From Liolophura sinensis (Eukaryota > Mollusca > Polyplacophora > Chitonida > Chitonidae): a stretch of 64,000 nucleotides of DNA. The notes beneath the pieces are model-generated. The model saw only the letters and a program-made list of their open reading frames with translations, was not told where the DNA came from and made no database searches. Numbering within the stretch: position 1 is the stretch's first letter; every line of letters starts with the position of its first letter. The stretch is taken from contig NC_088301.1 of assembly GCF_032854445.1 (NCBI RefSeq), positions 52,813,187 to 52,877,186 on the forward strand, given 5' to 3'. Below, one piece after another: positions 59,801 through 64,000 of this stretch. Made by a program: the position numbers and the translations under genes.

Positions 59801-61797
59801 TTTCTGGCACTTCTTTCTGTCTCGTAAAATCGAAATAAGGCACTACTGCTCGTGGGATTTTTTTGCACCAATTGAATGCAGCAGAACTTATACAGAACAG
59901 GTCGTTAGGCGTTTCATTCGAGTTCTTCGGTCTCCCCAATAAATACTGGTATGGTCAATTGGGATCTCGCTCATGTATCCAATGTGTGGAGACCACAGCG
60001 GTTGTTGGTTCAAAGCAGATAAATGCAATACATCAAAAGCCGTATAATCCCTGCTTACAAGCACTTTCTGAACTACATATGCAGTAGTAAAATACAAGCA
60101 AGTATTACTGTCGTCATACATTCTGAATATATGCTGACAGGCAAGTGGTCGTTTTTAGTGTTGCCGGAAAGATAATGATTCCGCATTAAGAAGGATTATT
60201 TTTAGACTTTTTATACTTTACTTACGATGAAAGTAAGATTACATTTTAATATGTAGCCTGGATGAAGCAAAGGGCTCAGTGATAAGTTTTATTAAAGTGC
60301 ATGTCCCTTCTTTCATTGCATGCATTCACCTGAAATGTAGATGGAAATTGTGCATCCTTGAATGCCTAAGGGCACAAACGGCACAATATATATTCATGTA
60401 TATATTGCATTTTGGTTTCTGGTTAATTTTTCAGCGTTTATAGTCTTGACTCTTTCGTCGGAATCCTAGAAATTTCACAACATTTAACTGTGTACATTGA
60501 AGTTGGTAATCATCTGCCTGATTTTACTCAGTGCTGTAATTTTTCATATTGCATGTAGTCATTGACTGTTTCTTATGGGTTTAAGTTCAGTAAGCAAATC
60601 ATGAAACCACACTGACATTAAAATTGGCAATATCAGTGTTAGAAGATGTCGAACACTCGATGTGAATGTCACTCACATACAGTTTAAACTCTGTACGAAT
60701 TCTCTCTTCGCTGAAACTGTGAGTACGCACAGAGGGGGAGGGGGTACATAGACAGCAAGTTGAAACAAAACATGCTTTTCAATGCGCTTAATAGAATAAA
60801 CAGATAACTGACACCTGACTGTTTAAAAGTATATTAAAAACTGCTTTAAAATTTTGGCACATATGAAATAATACATATGTAGTGAAAACCAACCTGTACC
60901 TAAAGAGGCCTTTCATGAATCAAACCACGTAATTCTTCATAGCAATATCATTTCCGTATTTTAGGATGTTAATGCACAATGGGGCTTGAATATTGCCTCT
61001 TGCAGAATAGGCCGTTGTGGCCACTGGATTGGCTCGCCTTTGGCACTTGGTTGCTTGTCGATGAGACTGGAAGGAAGTCTTGGAAGATCAAACGTTGAAT
61101 CTCGTGTCGACCGAGACAGGATCCATACAGATCTAAAGAATAAATCCAGCTAGTTGCCAACTAGTTACCACCGAACTCGGTGTGATTTCTGTTGCATATA
61201 AAGCCAAACGCGACTCTCAAAGCTTCTTCGTTTAAACACGTGAGTTCCAGGAATAGTATAAACTCAACCCAATTTCCGAAGACAGGTATCCATTCCCTGC
61301 TTATATGTTTTTTTTAAAGGCGTGACCAAAGGACATCTTTTGAGGACCTCCGAAGTCATAAAGATGGTGCAAACATCTTAGAGGATGAAGCATGTGTTGA
61401 TGGAATGGTTCATTTTTTTTTTTTTTTTACTGCTGTGCCGAACTGTAACTTTAAACTTGAGAAAAGCACCTGTTTTATCCAGTTCCAGGAGGGAAATACT
61501 GCGCAGATGATTGTATCCCAAACAATTCCTATTAACTGGCTTATTTTTTATAACAATCTTTTATATCAGTCCTTTTTCAGTACTTTCAATTTGTTTTAAA
61601 TGATTAATGCTCAAATTTAAAATTATTGATTAAATATAGGAAAAGTAGCTATTGGTATAGTGGTTATTTTGACATTAAAATCTTAAGCACACAATGTCCG
61701 TTGACAAGATTTATGTGAGAACCTTATCTGCCCTTTGCTGAAATATTTGGTACTGTAGTCAAATATCTTTTAACTCGAATTTTCCTTTTCTCTCCAG
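56883..61797. other. Intergenic or 5' UTR intron of the plus-strand gene
   Basis: No supported coding exon. Contains a C-run at 57,534-57,547 and a tRNA-like remnant at 57.3 kb. A polypyrimidine tract and CTCTCCAG acceptor lie at the right end (61,796-61,797), so at least the last part is probably intron. A T-run at 61,411-61,428 is also present. Confidence 0.4.
57295..57375 (+). mobile_element. tRNA-like remnant, probable SINE head
   Basis: An A-box-like TGGTAGTGGTATAGTG (57,299-57,314) is followed about 25 bp later by a degenerate B box GGGGTCCAAACC (57,339-57,350). The spacing resembles a tRNA, but the stems do not pair well, so this is not a functional tRNA gene. It is more likely the head of an old SINE. 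Confidence 0.45.
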
Positions 61798-61876
61798 ATT
61801 GTTGCCTGCAACCATAAAAATCTACGCTCGACTTGGGATTGCATTTCACTGTTTCTACAGATCATTTCATCCCAAC
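61798..61876 (+). other. Spliced 5' leader of the SAMD3-like gene
   Basis: A pyrimidine-rich tract and CAG (TTTTCCTTTTCTCTCCAG) end at 61,797. The following 79 bp are open in frame with the CDS for 26 codons but contain no ATG before 61,877, so I treat them as 5' UTR. The reading frame could in principle start in an unseen upstream exon. Confidence 0.6.
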
Positions 61877-62755
61877 ATGTCACAAAAAGGTAAAAGGAAA
61901 ATTCCACCTGGTCCTGGTTTTGACGCTGACCTTGAAGATGACGCTAAGGCAGGAACTTCTTCAGGAAACAACGTTGGAAATGATGCAGATAATAGCACGC
62001 CTAGTCCCGAGAAGAAATCAAAACTAGCCGAAGGTAATGACGGGAAGAAACTCCAAGACGAAAAGGACATCGTGGCATATCTTGACGAGACATTTGATAT
62101 CCGACAGAACTTCATAATGCTTGAACAACCGAGAATCGCGATGGTTAAGGAGACGTATCCTCAGCTGTTCACGGGCAAACAACTTGTCCAAGAATTCCAA
62201 AGAATCCACCAAATTGACATTGATGAAACCATTCGCAGTTACTGCGCCAAATATGCTAAAGGTATTATTGAAATTTCAAGGGGTATTTCCGGATCAGGAG
62301 CAATCTTAAGACGTGCAGAACTGGCCAAACAAGAGAATGTCTCGCTAGCCCAGTACTGGGATATGGTTTCAGCCCTCTGTCTTATCCCGGTGCTCTTGCG
62401 GGAAAATCTGGTGGAAATGGTCCAAGAAGCTGATTTGAGGGCCGAAAGCATCGATACGCAAGGCAAAGTTGTCCCCACTGTCCTTTGTCGCGGAGGTATT
62501 TTCAACAGCGACGAATTTTACTTGGTAGCAGAAGAGGATTTGGTACAAGAGTTCGAAGAGTTCACACTGGCTTATGCGGCTCTGTTTGCCTGTTATTACG
62601 TCTTCAACATGGAATATCCACGGACTTTGGTCAACTCTTACACTTTTATCCAGAGAGAGGTGTTAGATATTCGAGAATCGACGCCCATACCACTCCCTGT
62701 GAAACACCTAATGAATAAACTTCAAAGATGGCGGAAGCATAACCTTCAGGAGTGA
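61877..62755 (+). CDS. Uncharacterised protein with SAMD3-like C-terminal region
   Basis: Intronless frame of 292 residues from an ATG in acceptable context (CCAACATGT). Residues 1-62 are low-complexity, charged and probably disordered, with basic patches KGKRK and KKSK that could be nuclear signals. Residues 63-190 are helical and include YPQLFTGKQLVQEFQRI (94-110) and ISGSGAILRRAELAKQENVS. Residues about 198-267 include VPTVLCRGGIFNSDEFYLVA and LFACYYVFNMEYPRTLVNSY followed by TFIQREVLDI. That last pattern (hydrophobic YVFN.EYP, then FIQ..LDI) resembles the C-terminal module of uncharacterised SAMD3-like proteins expanded in fish and invertebrates. The assignment is from memory of the pattern. 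No SAM domain or catalytic motif is visible and the function is unknown. Composition and codon use are clearly coding. It could be a retrocopy, but the acceptor upstream argues for a spliced leader. Confidence 0.8.
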   Translation: MSQKGKRKIPPGPGFDADLEDDAKAGTSSGNNVGNDADNSTPSPEKKSKLAEGNDGKKLQDEKDIVAYLDETFDIRQNFIMLEQPRIAMVKETYPQLFTGKQLVQEFQRIHQIDIDETIRSYCAKYAKGIIEISRGISGSGAILRRAELAKQENVSLAQYWDMVSALCLIPVLLRENLVEMVQEADLRAESIDTQGKVVPTVLCRGGIFNSDEFYLVAEEDLVQEFEEFTLAYAALFACYYVFNMEYPRTLVNSYTFIQREVLDIRESTPIPLPVKHLMNKLQRWRKHNLQE

Positions 62756-64000
62756 AGAATATTGCCGCGAGTGCTATCGGCCAGTAGAAATCTGACTGCA
62801 TATTGTGCTATTCCGTTTATTGCTTGACATTGTCATCTTCTACTTTATGGTGGAGTTTAAATATGCCGCTTTCCCCTCTAAAGTGAACAGATTTTCGCAA
62901 CGGTTCCATTACCGTTAAATTGCTAATGGCTTTTAACCAAAACTAGGCTATCGGCGCGCGTGAGGCTGCTATTGTACGATCGTGTCTAAGCAAGGATAGA
63001 TTTGGCGTGTGTAGGTGAAGAGCAAAATGATGCATCAACATTACGGCACAGTAAATTCCCATCCATAATTATCAGCAAAGTTTATTCATAGCAGTGTTGA
63101 TTTTTGTAAAATTTGCTGGTTGTAGAATGCCACGACGAAGAAAAATTTACAACAATCTTTTAACCTTCTGTATGCTTACCTAGCGGACCTCAGCCTGCCA
63201 CAAGATTTACGGTGGATTTTATGTAAGGCCAACATGGGATATACATTCCGTTCATCGGAGTGTCTGTCCACTGAGGAAGTGAATCGTTGCTGAGTGTGCT
63301 GAATGAATCTCAGAAAAAAGACGTTTCTCTGAAAATTGGGCGTAAAAGCTGATCAGTCTGCTTGGTTTTGACAAATGTGCCTGGCAGTCATAATAAAAAA
63401 TGGACTCTTGCATTTGGGCAGATTTTAAGTGACAGTTTCTTTGGTTAAAAATGGTAAATCAGCGCATTGACTTGTTCTGTCCGGTCAGAATCTCACTAGT
63501 CTTTTATATCCATGTATTTTACTGCTGATGGCTTGCAAACAATATTAGAAGATTGGTTATGACGTATTTAGTACCGGTGTTGTTGTATAAGAGTATTAAG
63601 ACAATAACATAATGGACAATATGGTTATCATCAGTGATCTGTTTTGTCTAGGCACCTAATGTCTTGGTACTTAAACACTTAAGAACATGCAAGAAACACG
63701 AACATAATGGTGGCATAATACTTGGCGTCATAAGTTGCCGGTTAACTTATATAACTATATTCTCGCGATACAAATGGGAAAGACCAGCGAGAAATAGACT
63801 CTTCAAAGGTTTTGTGTGGTTCCTGTAGAAACGAATTTTGACTAATTGTGGAAGAATCGTTGGCTTTTATGAAAAATAAAAGAGTTACACGATTGTTGAT
63901 TTATAATTTTTAAGAATGTTATGAATGGCCAAGAAGAAGGCATAAAGATTCACTTAGTATTGTTTGTTTCGGTTTAGGTTTTGGTTTTCATGATAAATAC
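62756..64000 (+). other. 3' UTR and downstream flank of the SAMD3-like gene
   Basis: No further coding sequence. AATAAA polyadenylation signals occur at 63,392-63,397 and 63,875-63,880; either could end the transcript. The extreme right end has no recognisable feature. Confidence 0.5.

Noticed and set aside
61799-61876. N-terminal extension of the SAMD3-like protein by 26 residues
   Set aside because: The extension begins at a TTG right after a splice acceptor; the first ATG is at 61,877 and fits a eukaryotic start.

Overview
The window is eukaryotic and almost certainly molluscan. The evidence is split genes with GT-AG introns, a WASH1 (WASHC1) orthologue, tRNA-derived SINE copies with a 3' tail that I associate with molluscan genomes, and a very high density of the palindromic word TACATGTA/ACATGTACATGT in the left half. 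There are no prokaryotic features and no tRNA, rRNA or CRISPR loci. Species cannot be fixed from the sequence alone.

Layout. (1) 1-35.5 kb is AT-rich, CpG-poor and full of TACATGTA words and short tandem duplications. It holds one good internal coding exon (20,107-20,232, minus) and, at its right edge, one or two candidate first coding exons (35,072-35,288 and 35,371-35,524, minus). All three have mutually compatible splice phases, so I read this half as the body of one minus-strand gene with very long introns that runs off the left edge. Its product is unrecognised. A ~419 bp MITE-like element, a 34-bp repeat array and a strong G-quadruplex candidate lie in it. (2) 36.8-42.2 kb is a repeat field: a 30-bp minisatellite of ~24 units (37.8-38.5 kb) and a second, different 30-bp minisatellite of ~100 units (39.1-42.1 kb). 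(3) 45.0-48.8 kb is WASHC1 on the minus strand: three coding exons giving 480 residues, plus a noncoding first exon. A complete SINE with target-site duplication sits just inside its last intron. (4) 49-55 kb is mostly non-coding, with diverged segmental duplications, a 22-bp minisatellite containing an inverted block, a second SINE type and a possible short type II membrane ORF. (5) 55.6-56.3 kb is CpG-richer and promoter-like. (6) 61,877-62,755 is an intronless 292-residue coding region on the plus strand, preceded by a splice acceptor; its C-terminal part resembles the uncharacterised SAMD3-like family.

The genes do not form a pathway. WASHC1 is the only one with a firmly known role (Arp2/3 activation on endosomes). 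The most unusual signals are the first 30-bp array, whose recurrent variants fall mostly on third codon positions of one minus-strand frame; the inverted block in the 22-bp array; the SINE 10-11 bp from a WASHC1 splice donor; and the phase-compatible exon chain of an unidentified long gene.
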